Source of the DNA: Streptomyces parvus
Lineage (GTDB): Bacteria > Actinomycetota > Actinomycetes > Streptomycetales > Streptomycetaceae
NCBI RefSeq assembly: GCF_032121415.1
Contig: NZ_CP135079.1
Coordinates: 4,340,001 to 4,404,000 of the forward strand
Length of the DNA stretch: 64,000 bases
Direction of reading: 5' to 3'
A model generated the notes under the pieces. It had not been told where the DNA came from and made no database searches. It saw only the letters and a program-made list of their open reading frames with translations. This document shows, in pieces, positions 34,616 to 44,157 of this stretch (the stretch's first letter is position 1; every line of letters begins with the position of its first letter). The translations under genes and the position numbers were made by a program.

Positions 34616-36175
34616 ATCAACGCGTCCAGCAGCCCCCCTGCCGTAGAACTGCACGGCATCACCAAGCGCTTCCCCGGCGTCGTCGCCAACCACGACATCG
34701 ACATCACCATCGGCAAGGGCACGGTCCACGCGCTCGTCGGTGAGAACGGCGCCGGCAAGTCCACCCTGATGAAGATCCTCTACGGCATGCAGAAGCCGGA
34801 CGAGGGCACCATCGCGATCGACGGCGAGCAGGTCTCGTTCTCCAACCCGGGTGACGCCATCGAGCGCGGCATCGGCATGGTGCACCAGCACTTCATGCTC
34901 GCCGACAACTTCACCGTCCTGGAGAACGTCGTCCTCGGCGGCGAGAAGCTGTACGGCATCGGCTCCGGCGCCCGGAAGAAGATCAAGGAGATCTCCGACG
35001 CGTACGGCCTGGGCATCCGGCCCGACGCGCTCGTGGAGGACCTCGGGGTCGCCGACCGGCAGCGCGTGGAGATCCTCAAGGTGCTCTACCGGGGCGCCCG
35101 CATCCTCATCCTGGACGAGCCGACCGCGGTCCTCGTGCCGCAGGAGGTCGACGCGCTCTTCGCCAACCTGCGCGAGCTCAAGGCCGAGGGCCTGACCGTC
35201 ATCTTCATCTCGCACAAGCTCGGCGAGGTGCTCTCGGTCGCCGACGACATCACCGTCATCCGCCGCGGTACGACCGTGGGCACCGCCGACCCGGCCTCCA
35301 CCACGACCAAGCAGCTGGCCGAGCTGATGGTCGGCAGCGAGCTGCCCTCGCCGGAGACCCGCGAGTCCACCGTCACCGACGTACCGATGCTGCGGGTCCA
35401 GGACCTCAAGCTCACCGTCACCGACCCCGACGGCACCGTCCGCGACGTGCTCGCCGGCATCGACTTCACCATCCACCAGGGCGAGGTCCTGGGGATCGCG
35501 GGCGTCGAGGGCAACGGCCAGACCGAACTCATCGAGGCCCTCATGGGCATGCGGGACCCGGACGCCGGGGTCATCACCCTCGGCTCCGACGACATCTCGC
35601 ACGCCCCGACCCGCAAGCGGCGCGAGTCCGGCATCGGCTACATCCCCGAGGACCGCCACCGCCACGGCGTCCTGCTGGACGCCCCGCTGTGGGAGAACCG
35701 CATCCTCGGCCACGTCACCGAGAAGCCCAACAGCCGCGGCTGGCTGCTGGACAACAAGGCGGCCCGTACCGACACCGAGCGCATCGTGCGCGAGTACGAC
35801 GTCCGCACCCCGGGCATCGACGTCACCGCGGCGTCCCTCTCCGGCGGCAACCAGCAGAAGCTGATCGTCGGCCGCGAGATGAGCCACGCGCCCAAGTTCC
35901 TGATCGCCGCCCACCCCACCCGCGGTGTGGACGTCGGCGCGCAGGCCCAGATCTGGGACCAGATCCGCGAGGCCCGCCGCGAAGGGCTCGCCGTGCTGCT
36001 GATCTCGGCCGACCTGGACGAGCTGATCGGGCTCTCCGACACCCTGCGCGTCATGTACCGCGGCCGGCTGGTCGCGGACGCCGACCCGGCCACCATCACC
36101 CCGGAGGAACTGGGCTCGGCCATGACCGGCGCCGCCACCGGTCACCTCGAAGGCTCGGAGGACGAGGCCCGATGA
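34616..36175 (+). CDS. nucleoside ABC transporter ATPase, ATC start
   Basis: 519 residues, two nucleotide-binding domains as in RbsA/NupA proteins. Domain 1: Walker A GENGAGKST, signature LGVADRQRVEIL, Walker B ILILDEPT. Domain 2: degenerate Walker A GVEGNGQTE, signature LSGGNQQK, and AAHPTRG in place of DEPTRG. Conserved sequence begins NASSSPPAVELHGITKRFPG. No ATG, GTG or TTG is in frame between the TAG at 34514 and the ATG at 34769, which lies after Walker A. ATC at 34616 sits eight bases after AAGGAG and gives the expected N-terminus; CTG 34592 is the only other candidate and lacks a ribosome binding site. Confidence 0.9.
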   Translation: MNASSSPPAVELHGITKRFPGVVANHDIDITIGKGTVHALVGENGAGKSTLMKILYGMQKPDEGTIAIDGEQVSFSNPGDAIERGIGMVHQHFMLADNFTVLENVVLGGEKLYGIGSGARKKIKEISDAYGLGIRPDALVEDLGVADRQRVEILKVLYRGARILILDEPTAVLVPQEVDALFANLRELKAEGLTVIFISHKLGEVLSVADDITVIRRGTTVGTADPASTTTKQLAELMVGSELPSPETRESTVTDVPMLRVQDLKLTVTDPDGTVRDVLAGIDFTIHQGEVLGIAGVEGNGQTELIEALMGMRDPDAGVITLGSDDISHAPTRKRRESGIGYIPEDRHRHGVLLDAPLWENRILGHVTEKPNSRGWLLDNKAARTDTERIVREYDVRTPGIDVTAASLSGGNQQKLIVGREMSHAPKFLIAAHPTRGVDVGAQAQIWDQIREARREGLAVLLISADLDELIGLSDTLRVMYRGRLVADADPATITPEELGSAMTGAATGHLEGSEDEAR

Positions 36176-37290
36176 AGAAATTCGACAAGGACCGGCTGAT
36201 CCTGGGCTTCGCCGGCCCGGTGCTCGCCCTGGTCGTCGCCCTCGCGCTGACGACCGTGGTGCTGCTCGCCTCCGGGCAGAACCCCTTCGAGCCGTACCGG
36301 ATCATGTTCGACTCGGCCTCCTACGCCGACGTCCAGGTCCTGATCATCAACCAGGCCGGTACGTACTACCTCGCCGCGCTCGCGGTGGCCATCGGCTTCC
36401 GGATGAACCTCTTCAACATCGGGGTCGACGGGCAGTACCGCCTCGCCGCGATGATGGCCGCGCTGGTCGGCGCGAGCGTCGACCTGCCGGGGCCGCTGCA
36501 CATCGCGCTGATCGTGATCGTCGCGATGCTCGTCGGCGCGTTCTGGTCCGGTATCGCGGGCTTCCTGAAGACCACCCGCGGGGTGAGCGAGGTCGTCTCG
36601 ACGATCATGCTCAACTCGATCGCCACCGCGCTCGTCGCCTGGATGATCCTGCCGAAGAACTTCGGTGAGCAGCCCGCCGGTTCCAACAACCTGACCACCG
36701 GTGAGATCCCGGAGTCCGGCTGGTTCCCGGGGCTGCCGATGGCGGACGGGGCCGGGGAGATCTACGGCTTCACCTTCGTCGCCGCGGGTTGCGGCGTCCT
36801 CTACTGGTTCGCCCTCAACCGCACCCGGTTCGGCTTCGACCTGCGCGCCACCGGCGCCAGTGAGAGCGCCGCCCAGGCCTCCGGTGTGGACGCCAAGAAG
36901 ATGGTCCTCACCTCGATGCTGATCTCCGGTGCGGTCGCGGGCCTCGCCGGTATGCCGACCCTGCTCGGCGACACGCACACCTACAGCCTCGACTTCCCCA
37001 CGGGCATCGGCTTCACCGGCATCACCATCGCGCTGCTGGGCCGGAACAACCCGCTCGGCATCGCCCTCAGCGCCCTGTTGATCGCGTTCCTGGACAAGTC
37101 CTCGGCCTCGCTCGACCAGTACGGGTACGAGAAGGAGATCGCCACGATCATGCAGGGCCTGATCGTGATCTCGGTCGTCGTCTCCTACGAGCTGGTCCGC
37201 CGTTACGGCATTCGCCGCCAGCAGCAGAAGGTCGGCGAGGAACTCGCCGCCGGACACGCCCTCACGACCGAGAAGGAGGCGGCCCTGTGA
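36172..37290 (+). CDS. nucleoside ABC transporter permease 1
   Basis: 372 residues, about nine membrane helices, BPD_transp_2 family: TYYLAALAVAIGFRMNLFNI and GVDGQYRLAAMMAALVG, the ...NIGVDGQ... motif typical of nucleoside (NupP/YufP-type) permeases. RATGASESAAQASGVDAKKM is the cytoplasmic coupling loop that touches the ATPase. Its ATG overlaps the ATPase stop (ATGA), and its stop overlaps the next start. Forms the membrane pore with permease 2. Confidence 0.94.
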   Translation: MKKFDKDRLILGFAGPVLALVVALALTTVVLLASGQNPFEPYRIMFDSASYADVQVLIINQAGTYYLAALAVAIGFRMNLFNIGVDGQYRLAAMMAALVGASVDLPGPLHIALIVIVAMLVGAFWSGIAGFLKTTRGVSEVVSTIMLNSIATALVAWMILPKNFGEQPAGSNNLTTGEIPESGWFPGLPMADGAGEIYGFTFVAAGCGVLYWFALNRTRFGFDLRATGASESAAQASGVDAKKMVLTSMLISGAVAGLAGMPTLLGDTHTYSLDFPTGIGFTGITIALLGRNNPLGIALSALLIAFLDKSSASLDQYGYEKEIATIMQGLIVISVVVSYELVRRYGIRRQQQKVGEELAAGHALTTEKEAAL

Positions 37291-38552
37291 GCACCAGCAA
37301 AACCACCGCCGCACGCCCCGCCCCCCAGAAGGGCAACGGCCGCCGCAAGCTCACCCTGCCCGTTGTCCTGCTGATCGTCGCGGGCGGTCTCGCCCTGATC
37401 TCGCTGGTCCGCCTGATCAGCGGCGCCGAGGACATCACCTCGGTCGGCCAGGTCGCCGGTGCGCTGGAACTCGCCGTGCCGATCGGCCTCGCCGGACTCG
37501 GCGGTCTGTGGGCCGAGCGCGCGGGCGTCGTCAACATCGGCCTCGAAGGCATGATGATCCTCGGCACCTGGTTCGGGGCCTGGGCCGGGTTCCAGTGGGG
37601 CCCGTGGACGGGCGTCCTCTTCGGCGTTCTCGGCGGTTGCCTCGGCGGTCTGCTGCACGCGGTCATCACCGTCACCTTCGGCGTGAACCACATCGTCTCC
37701 GGTGTGGCCATCAACATCCTCGCCGTGGGCGTCACCCGCTACCTCTCCAACTTCGCCTTCGACGGCGTCCAGGGCGGCTCCTCGAAGCAGTCCCCGCGCA
37801 TCGACCCGATCGACAAGATCACCGTTCCGGGGCTCTCGGACTGGCTCGCGGACCTCCAGCAGCACCACTGGTTCCTGATCTCCGACATCGCGGGCATCGT
37901 GGGCGGTCTGATCACCGGCCTGTCCCTGCTCACCGTCGTCGCCCTGCTGCTGATCCCCGCCACCTGGTGGATCCTGTGGCGCACCCCGTTCGGGCTGCGG
38001 CTGCGCTCCTGCGGCGAGTCCCCGGTGGCCGCCGAGACCCTCGGCGTCAACGTGTACAAGTACAAGTACATCGCCGTCACGGTCTCCGGCGGTCTGGCGG
38101 GGCTCGGCGGCGCGTTCCTCGCGATCGTCGCGACCGGCATCTACCAGGAGGGCCAGACCGGCGGCCGCGGCTACATCGGTCTCGCGGCGATGATCTTCGG
38201 CAACTGGATGCCGGGCGGTATGGCGCTGGGTGCGGGCCTCTTCGGCTTCACCGACAGCCTCAAGCTGCGTGGCGGCGCCGAGAACGTCCACGCGATGCTG
38301 CTCCTGTTGGCGATCCTGCTGGTCATCGCGGTGTTCTGGCAGCTGTACCGGAAGAAGTACGTCGCCGCGGCGATTTCGGCGACCGTCTCGGCGCTGCTGT
38401 TCACCTGGTACTTCCTGACCGATCAGGTGCCGAGCCAGTTCGTCGACGCCGCCCCGTACGTCACCACGCTGCTGGTCCTCGCGCTCTCCGCGCAACGCCT
38501 GCGGATGCCCAAGGCGGACGGCGTGCCGTACCGCAAGGGCGAGGGCAAGTGA
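37287..38552 (+). CDS. nucleoside ABC transporter permease 2
   Basis: 421 residues. BPD_transp_2 family with LWAERAGVVNIGLEGMMILG (NupQ/YufQ-type motif), NHIVSGVAINILAVGVTRYL, and the coupling loop LRLRSCGESPVAAETLGVNV. About ten to eleven membrane helices. GTG overlaps permease 1 by four bases (GTGA) and its stop overlaps the cytidine deaminase GTG in the same way, so import and the first catabolic step are translationally coupled. Confidence 0.94.
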   Translation: MSTSKTTAARPAPQKGNGRRKLTLPVVLLIVAGGLALISLVRLISGAEDITSVGQVAGALELAVPIGLAGLGGLWAERAGVVNIGLEGMMILGTWFGAWAGFQWGPWTGVLFGVLGGCLGGLLHAVITVTFGVNHIVSGVAINILAVGVTRYLSNFAFDGVQGGSSKQSPRIDPIDKITVPGLSDWLADLQQHHWFLISDIAGIVGGLITGLSLLTVVALLLIPATWWILWRTPFGLRLRSCGESPVAAETLGVNVYKYKYIAVTVSGGLAGLGGAFLAIVATGIYQEGQTGGRGYIGLAAMIFGNWMPGGMALGAGLFGFTDSLKLRGGAENVHAMLLLLAILLVIAVFWQLYRKKYVAAAISATVSALLFTWYFLTDQVPSQFVDAAPYVTTLLVLALSAQRLRMPKADGVPYRKGEGK

Positions 38553-38962
38553 CACCCCCGCCCGCCCCGGCCTTCGGCGAGGCCGACTGGGACGCCCTGC
38601 GGGAGGCCGCCCGGGACGCCATGTCCCGGGCGTACGCCCCCTACTCGGGCTTCCCGGTCGGTGTCGCCGCCCGGGTGGACGACGGCCGCACCATCACCGG
38701 CTGCAACGTCGAGAACGCCAGCTACGGCCTCTCGCTCTGCGCCGAGTGCGGTCTGGTCTCCACGCTCCAGGCCACCGGTGGCGGCCGGCTGACCCACTTC
38801 ACCTGTGTGGACGGCGCCGGGGCGATCCTGGTGCCGTGCGGCCGGTGCCGACAGCTCCTGTACGAGTTCGGCGGCCCGGAGCTCCTCCTGGAGACCCCGG
38901 ACGGCCTCCGTACGCTCGACGAGATGCTGCCGCAGTCGTTCGGCCCGCAGCACCTCGGCTGA
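38549..38962 (+). CDS. cdd: cytidine deaminase
   Basis: 137 residues, the size of homotetrameric bacterial enzymes. Converts cytidine and deoxycytidine to uridine and deoxyuridine. Zinc site: CNVENASYGLSLCAECG, with CAE supplying one Cys and the catalytic Glu, and VPCGRCRQLLYE supplying two Cys. Substrate motif YAPYSGFPVGVAARV near residue 30. Start fixed by the GTGA overlap with permease 2. Last gene of the uptake operon, followed by a strong terminator. Confidence 0.95.
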   Translation: MTPPPAPAFGEADWDALREAARDAMSRAYAPYSGFPVGVAARVDDGRTITGCNVENASYGLSLCAECGLVSTLQATGGGRLTHFTCVDGAGAILVPCGRCRQLLYEFGGPELLLETPDGLRTLDEMLPQSFGPQHLG

Positions 38963-38977
38963 ACCCCGCAACTCCCG

Positions 38978-39010
38978 GCGGTGGCCCTTCCTTCCCGGAA
39001 GGGCCACCGC
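38978..39010 (+). terminator. intrinsic terminator after cdd
   Basis: Perfect 14-bp stem GCGGTGGCCCTTCC / GGAAGGGCCACCGC (38978-38991 and 38997-39010) with 5-base loop, followed by the T-rich TCTTTCCCCTCT. It separates the transporter-cdd operon from deoA. Confidence 0.85.
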
Positions 39011-39020
39011 TCTTTCCCCT

Positions 39021-39037
39021 CTCTATGCGCGTAGAGT
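39021..39037 (+). promoter_or_regulatory. CTATGCGCGTAG operator and -10 of deoA
   Basis: CTCTATGCGCGTAGAG at 39021-39036 is a near-perfect 16-bp palindrome. It overlaps a -10-like TAGAGT at 39032-39037. Same core as sites before the BMP gene and add, so the three promoters probably answer to one repressor. Confidence 0.6.
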
Positions 39038-39075
39038 CAGTTGGGACTCTTGCGCACCCGGCCGGAAGGATTCCC

Positions 39076-40353
39076 ATGGACGCCATCTCCGTCATCCGCA
39101 CCAAGCGGGACCGAGGCGAGCTGACCCCCGAGCAGATCGACTGGGTCATCGACGCCTACACCCGCGGCGAGGTCGCCGACGAGCAGATGTCCGCCCTCGC
39201 CATGGCGATCCTGCTCAACGGCATGAACCGCACCGAGATCGCCCGCTGGACCGCCGCGATGATCGCGTCCGGCGAGCGGATGAGCTTCGACGCGCTCTCC
39301 CGCCCCACCACCGACAAGCACTCCACCGGCGGCGTCGGCGACAAGATCACCCTGCCGCTCGCCCCGCTGGTCGCCGCCTGCGGCGCGGCCGTTCCGCAGC
39401 TCAGCGGCCGGGGCCTCGGGCACACCGGCGGCACCCTGGACAAGCTGGAGTCCATCCCCGGCTGGCGGGCCCACCTCTCCAACGAGGAGATGCGACACGT
39501 CCTCGACACCACCGGCGCGGTCATCTGCGCCGCCGGTGACGGCCTCGCCCCCGCCGACAAGAAGCTGTACGCGCTGCGCGACGTCACCGGCACCGTCGAG
39601 GCGATCCCGCTGATCGCCAGCTCGATCATGTCGAAGAAGATCGCCGAGGGCACCGGCGCGCTCGTCCTGGACGTCAAGGCCGGCTCCGGCGCCTTCATGA
39701 AGACCATCGAGGACGCCCGCGAACTGGCCTCCACCATGGTCGCACTCGGCACCGACAGCGGGGTGCGCACGGTCGCCCTGCTCACCGACATGTCGACCCC
39801 GCTCGGCCTCACCGCGGGCAACGCCCTGGAGGTCCGCGAGTCCGTCGAGGTCCTCGCCGGCGGCGGCCCGCAGGACGTCGTCGACCTCACCCTCGCCCTC
39901 GCCCGCGAGATGCTGGACGCGGCGGGCCTCAAGGACGCCGACCCCGAGAAGGCCCTCGCCGACGGCTCCGCGATGGACGTCTGGCGCCGCATGATCTCCG
40001 CCCAGGGCGGCGACCCGGACGCCACCCTCCCGACCGCCCGCGAACAGCACGTGGTCACCGCCCCCGCCTCCGGCGTCCTCACCCGCCTGGACGCCTACGA
40101 CGTCGGCGTCGCCGCCTGGCGCCTCGGCGCGGGCCGCGCCCGCAAGGAGGACCCGGTGCAGGCGGGCGCGGGCGTCGAACTCCACGCCAAGCCCGGCGAC
40201 ACGGTCACCGAGGGCCAGCCCCTGATGACGCTGCACACCGACACCCCGGAGAAGTTCGACTACGCGCTGAAGGCACTGCCTCAGTCGTACGACATCGCCC
40301 CGGCCGGCACGTCGTTCTCGCCGCTGCCGGTGGTGCGGGAACGTATCGCCTGA
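39076..40353 (+). CDS. deoA: thymidine (pyrimidine-nucleoside) phosphorylase
   Basis: 425 residues. Cleaves thymidine or deoxyuridine with phosphate to base and deoxyribose-1-phosphate. The N-terminal helical domain (MDAISVIRTKRDRGELTPEQ) is followed by the phosphate-binding KHSTGGVGDKITLPLAPLVA, GRGLGHTGGTLDKLESIPGW, and LDVKAGSGAFMK. The C-terminal domain ends in a biotinyl-like hammerhead fold (VELHAKPGDTVTEGQPLMTL). ATG with GGAAGGA five bases upstream. It receives the product of cytidine deaminase, consistent with the neighbouring uptake operon. Confidence 0.95.
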   Translation: MDAISVIRTKRDRGELTPEQIDWVIDAYTRGEVADEQMSALAMAILLNGMNRTEIARWTAAMIASGERMSFDALSRPTTDKHSTGGVGDKITLPLAPLVAACGAAVPQLSGRGLGHTGGTLDKLESIPGWRAHLSNEEMRHVLDTTGAVICAAGDGLAPADKKLYALRDVTGTVEAIPLIASSIMSKKIAEGTGALVLDVKAGSGAFMKTIEDARELASTMVALGTDSGVRTVALLTDMSTPLGLTAGNALEVRESVEVLAGGGPQDVVDLTLALAREMLDAAGLKDADPEKALADGSAMDVWRRMISAQGGDPDATLPTAREQHVVTAPASGVLTRLDAYDVGVAAWRLGAGRARKEDPVQAGAGVELHAKPGDTVTEGQPLMTLHTDTPEKFDYALKALPQSYDIAPAGTSFSPLPVVRERIA

Positions 40354-40375
40354 CCTGCGGTTTCCGCCTAAGGGT

Positions 40376-40409
40376 GAACGGGACCGGCGGACTGCCGCCG
40401 GTCCCGTTC
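40376..40409 (+). terminator. hairpin terminator after deoA
   Basis: Perfect 15-bp stem GAACGGGACCGGCGG / CCGCCGGTCCCGTTC with the 4-base loop ACTG, 22 bases after the deoA stop codon. Confidence 0.8.
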
Positions 40410-40541
40410 GGCATGCTGGACTCGCCACCGCCACCCCCGCCCCCACCGGGCCGGGCAACACCGTCCCCGCCGAAGAAGCCCGCCTCGTCGTCGAGATCAC
40501 CTCGCGCGCCCACGGCCAACCACGACCGCCTGACACGCGGA

Positions 40542-40578
40542 CGGCCCGCCGCACGGATCGGATCCGTGCGGCGGGCCG
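40542..40578 (-). terminator. hairpin terminator after the subtilase
   Basis: Perfect 18-bp inverted repeat CGGCCCGCCGCACGGATC / GATCCGTGCGGCGGGCCG around a single G, 37 bases past the stop codon of the minus-strand protease. Much of the region 40410-40541 between the two hairpins looks non-coding. Confidence 0.8.
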
Positions 40579-40614
40579 CCGTCGTGCGCGGGGTGAACTA
40601 CCGGCGAGGGCCCG

Positions 40615-43600
40615 TTACTTGCCCAGGTACGCGCTGTAGATCTTCACCGACGAGGTGTTGCCCTTCTTGTCGACGACCTTGGCGGCGAAGGAGATCGCCT
40701 TGTTCTTGGCCGGGTTCTTGACGGTGATCTTCCCCTTCTTCACCGTGACCTTCTTCCAGGTCTTGCCGCCGTTGTAACTGACGTACGTCTTCAGCGACTT
40801 CAAGTTCTTGCCCGCGGCCGAACCGTGCACCTTCACCGGCACCGGGACGGTCTTGCCCGCCTCGGCCCGGCCGTCGGCGCCGATGGCCGGGATGAACCGG
40901 ACCGTGGAGACCGGGACCATCGTGAACTCGGTCTTCTTCGAGCTGAACGTCCAGGACGCGTCCACCCGGGTGGAGAGCGGGCTGATCTTCGCGCTGTGCT
41001 TGACCGAGGTCGACAGCTTGTAGGCCGCGGAACCGGCCGGGACCTTGAAGGGCTCGCCGCCGCTCAGCGGGTCGTTGTTCTGGCCGACCTTCTTGCCGTT
41101 GCGGTACAGGACGGTCTTGGCCGAAGAGTGCTCGATGCCGCCCGCGTTGCCCGCGCCGTCCGCCAGCAGCGGGAGGATGCCGAAGATCTCGTTGCCCTCA
41201 CGGGCCACGCCGAAGTCCTTGCTCACCAGCGGGCCGAACACCCCGGTGTTCACCGACCTGCCGTAGGACTTGCCCGCCTTGAACGTGGCTTCGTCGCTGA
41301 TCTGGTATCCGGCCTCGTACGTCGGGAAGCCGTCCTCGTCGACGGGGCCCAGCTGGCTGAACTCCAGGCCCCAGCTCACCTTGTCGGAGGTGGAGAGGTA
41401 CAGCGTTCGGGTGCCGGGCAGCTTCTGCTCGACCGACGTGGACCAGCCGCCGCCGGAGGTGGGCAGGAAGCCCACGGCGGAGACCGAACCCTTCTTCTTC
41501 GGTGCGGCCGCGCCCATGGCGATCTTCACCTTGGCCAGCTGGCCGGCGGTGAACTTCCGGTCGTAGCCGGTGGCCAGCTTCTTGACCGGGCCGCCGACCG
41601 CGATGTCGTACTCGGTCGACGCGCCCGCCGTCCAGGTGCCCGACCAGTGCTGGGAGAGCGACCCGTCGGTGATCTGCGGACCCACGTGCAGCGTGCGGAA
41701 GCCCGCCGTCGAGTCCATCACCCAGCCGAAGGTGACCATGTCGGCCTTCGTCCTCACCGTGTAGTCCGGCGAGAACAGCTCGGCGTTCGTCTTGGCGGCC
41801 GGAAGCGTGACCTTCCACGGCTTCGCCTTGCGGGCGTCGAACGTCAGCGAGGTGTTCTTGGTGATCGCGAGCTTCGGCTGGGAGATCCAGTCGACTCCCT
41901 TGGCGAAGTCCGTCGGGTGGCCGTACACCGACGAGCTGACCGAGTACGTACCCTTCGGCACCCGGACCTTCGCCGTGCCGTTCACGACCTGCGGGCTCAG
42001 GAACGAACCGCCGGTCTGGTCGCCGAAGCCGTAGAGCGTGTTCTCCGCGTAGGCCGCCGGCAGGCCCTTCCGGTCCAGGTGCTTGACCGTCAGGTCGTAG
42101 CTCTCGACCTCCCGCTCGACGGCGGCCGCCGTGCGCACGGTCTGCCCGCCGCCCGTCGCCTCCACATACGCGGAGTAGGCGCCGTCCGCCGTGCCGCCGA
42201 TCCGGGTGTCGGCGGTCAGCGTCGCCTCCGCGGTGCCGCCCGCGGGGACGGTCACCTTGTCCGCGCCCAGGGTGAAGAAGCCCGCCGGGGCCGGCTTGCC
42301 CGTGGGGCCCGTGCCGGTCACCTTCAGATCGAGGGTGACATCGGTCGTACCGAGGTTGCGGTACGTCACCTTCTTGCCGACCGGGACGTCATCGGTGTGC
42401 GGCCACTGCTGCACGCCGAAGCTCACCGAGACCGGCTCCGCGACGACGCTCTGGCCGATCGCGCGGTCCACCTGGATCCGGCCGGAGCCCTGCTGGAACG
42501 GGTTGTACGCCCCGGGCTTCGTGGACGCGGTCAGCGCGCCCTTCAGCTCGGAGTACTTCCAGTCGGGGTGCTGCTGCTTGAGCAGCGCGGCCGCGCCCGC
42601 GACATGCGGGGTGGCCATCGACGTACCCGAGATGGTGGCGTAGCCGGCGGGCTTCTCGCCCACCTCCCGGGCGATCAGCGAACCGGGCGGGATCGCCGCC
42701 GTGGTGTCCACGCCGGGGGCCGTCACATCCGGTTTGATCGCACCGTCGCCGATTCGCGGACCGCGGCTGGAGAAGTCCGCCAGCAGGTCCTTGTCGTCGA
42801 CCGCGCCCACGGTCAGCGCGGCGTCCGCGCTGCCCGGTGAGCCGACCGTGCCCGCGCCGTCGCCCTCGTTGCCCGCGGCGATGGCGAACAGGACGCCCTT
42901 CTCGGCCGACAGCTTGTCGACCGCCGCCTCCAGCGGGTCCACCTCGGGGCTGTCGGGCCCGCCGAGGCTCAGGTTGACGATGTCGGCGCCCTGGGCGACC
43001 GCCCACTCCATACCGGCCAGGATGCCGGAGTCCTCGCCGTAGCCCTCGTCGTCCAGCACCTTGCCCGAGAGCAGCTTGGCGTCCGGGGCCACGCCCTTGA
43101 GCGTGCCGCCCGACTTCGCACCGGTGCCCGCGGCGATCGAGGCGACATGCGTCCCGTGGCCGACCCGGTCCTTCGTGTCCTTCGCGGCGCTGAAGTTCTT
43201 CTCCGCGAGGATCTGGCCCTTGAGGTCCGGGTGGGTGGAGTCCGTCCCGGTGTCCAGGACCGCGATCGTGACGCCCTTGCCGGTGAACCCTGCCTTCCAG
43301 GCCGCAGGCACGCCGATCTGCGGGACGCTCTTGTCGAGGCTCGCCTTCCGCACGCCGTCCAGCCAGACCCGGTCGATGCCGGCGGCGGTGGTCACCCGGT
43401 CGCCCCCGGCGCGACGCTCGGTGAGCGCCTTCCAAATCTCCGGCGCGTCGGTCGTCGGCGTCGTCACCGACTCGGCGTTCAGCGACGTCAGGCTCCGGCC
43501 GACCTCGGTGGAGCCCGCGTCGCGGACCTGCGCCTTCGCGGCCGCGGCCTGCTTGCCCCGGTAGCCGACGATCAGCTTCAGACCGTCCCGCTGGGCCCGG

Positions 43601-43971
43601 AGGTTCTCCGGACGGCTCAGCTCGGTGACGTCGAACAGCCGCCGGTCGAGCTTGCCGGAGACGATCAGCCGGTGGGCGTCGGCCGGAAGGACGAGGGTGT
43701 GCCCCTTGTCGCTCATCCGCTGGACCGGGATGTGCTCCCGGCCCTTCGCGGGCCGGAAGGCGACCGGCTTGCCCTCGGCGTCCACGGTGACCCGGTCGCC
43801 GGTGACCAGGGTCAGCTGACGCGTCTCCCGGTCCTGGTCCTGCGCCCGGGTGCCGGCCGGCCCCTTCGGGGCCGGCTGGGCGACGGCGGGGCTGACCATT
43901 CCCGCCGCCAGCGCCACTGCGGCCGCCGTGGCGACCGCGGATATGCACGCGTTTCTCACGTGTCTGCGCAA
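40615..43971 (-). CDS. large secreted subtilisin-family serine protease
   Basis: 1118 residues, S8 family. Signal peptide (ISAVATAAAVALAAGMVSPA), propeptide (about 50-200), then the catalytic domain with Asp240 (AVLDTGTDSTHPDL), His272 (GHGTHVASIAAG), oxyanion Asn368 (AAGNEG) and Ser451 (GTSMATPHVAGAAALL). The remaining 640 residues are beta-rich: an Fn3-like segment after 500 and repeats ending with HGSAAGKNLKSLKTYVSYNG, a bacterial Ig-type motif. Typical of exported Streptomyces proteases processed in the medium. It is transcribed alone. Confidence 0.95.
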   Translation of the reverse strand: MRRHVRNACISAVATAAAVALAAGMVSPAVAQPAPKGPAGTRAQDQDRETRQLTLVTGDRVTVDAEGKPVAFRPAKGREHIPVQRMSDKGHTLVLPADAHRLIVSGKLDRRLFDVTELSRPENLRAQRDGLKLIVGYRGKQAAAAKAQVRDAGSTEVGRSLTSLNAESVTTPTTDAPEIWKALTERRAGGDRVTTAAGIDRVWLDGVRKASLDKSVPQIGVPAAWKAGFTGKGVTIAVLDTGTDSTHPDLKGQILAEKNFSAAKDTKDRVGHGTHVASIAAGTGAKSGGTLKGVAPDAKLLSGKVLDDEGYGEDSGILAGMEWAVAQGADIVNLSLGGPDSPEVDPLEAAVDKLSAEKGVLFAIAAGNEGDGAGTVGSPGSADAALTVGAVDDKDLLADFSSRGPRIGDGAIKPDVTAPGVDTTAAIPPGSLIAREVGEKPAGYATISGTSMATPHVAGAAALLKQQHPDWKYSELKGALTASTKPGAYNPFQQGSGRIQVDRAIGQSVVAEPVSVSFGVQQWPHTDDVPVGKKVTYRNLGTTDVTLDLKVTGTGPTGKPAPAGFFTLGADKVTVPAGGTAEATLTADTRIGGTADGAYSAYVEATGGGQTVRTAAAVEREVESYDLTVKHLDRKGLPAAYAENTLYGFGDQTGGSFLSPQVVNGTAKVRVPKGTYSVSSSVYGHPTDFAKGVDWISQPKLAITKNTSLTFDARKAKPWKVTLPAAKTNAELFSPDYTVRTKADMVTFGWVMDSTAGFRTLHVGPQITDGSLSQHWSGTWTAGASTEYDIAVGGPVKKLATGYDRKFTAGQLAKVKIAMGAAAPKKKGSVSAVGFLPTSGGGWSTSVEQKLPGTRTLYLSTSDKVSWGLEFSQLGPVDEDGFPTYEAGYQISDEATFKAGKSYGRSVNTGVFGPLVSKDFGVAREGNEIFGILPLLADGAGNAGGIEHSSAKTVLYRNGKKVGQNNDPLSGGEPFKVPAGSAAYKLSTSVKHSAKISPLSTRVDASWTFSSKKTEFTMVPVSTVRFIPAIGADGRAEAGKTVPVPVKVHGSAAGKNLKSLKTYVSYNGGKTWKKVTVKKGKITVKNPAKNKAISFAAKVVDKKGNTSSVKIYSAYLGK

Positions 43972-44157
43972 CTCTCCCCCTGGAGAACTCGATGGTTCCT
44001 CAACCCGTCGGCCCGCAGATACGCAGAAAGGACGGCTGCGGCCGTCGGTTCACCCAGCTAGAGGGGACACCGGGGAGACGGGTTCACAGGAGGGACACAA
44101 GAGGTCGTGAGTTGACGCGAAAAGGCTCCTCCGCGGCGCAAAGGCACTCCGGGGCCG

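Noticed and set aside
34769..36175. ATPase starting at ATG 34769
   Set aside because: That start removes Walker A (GENGAGKST) and the first 50 conserved residues.
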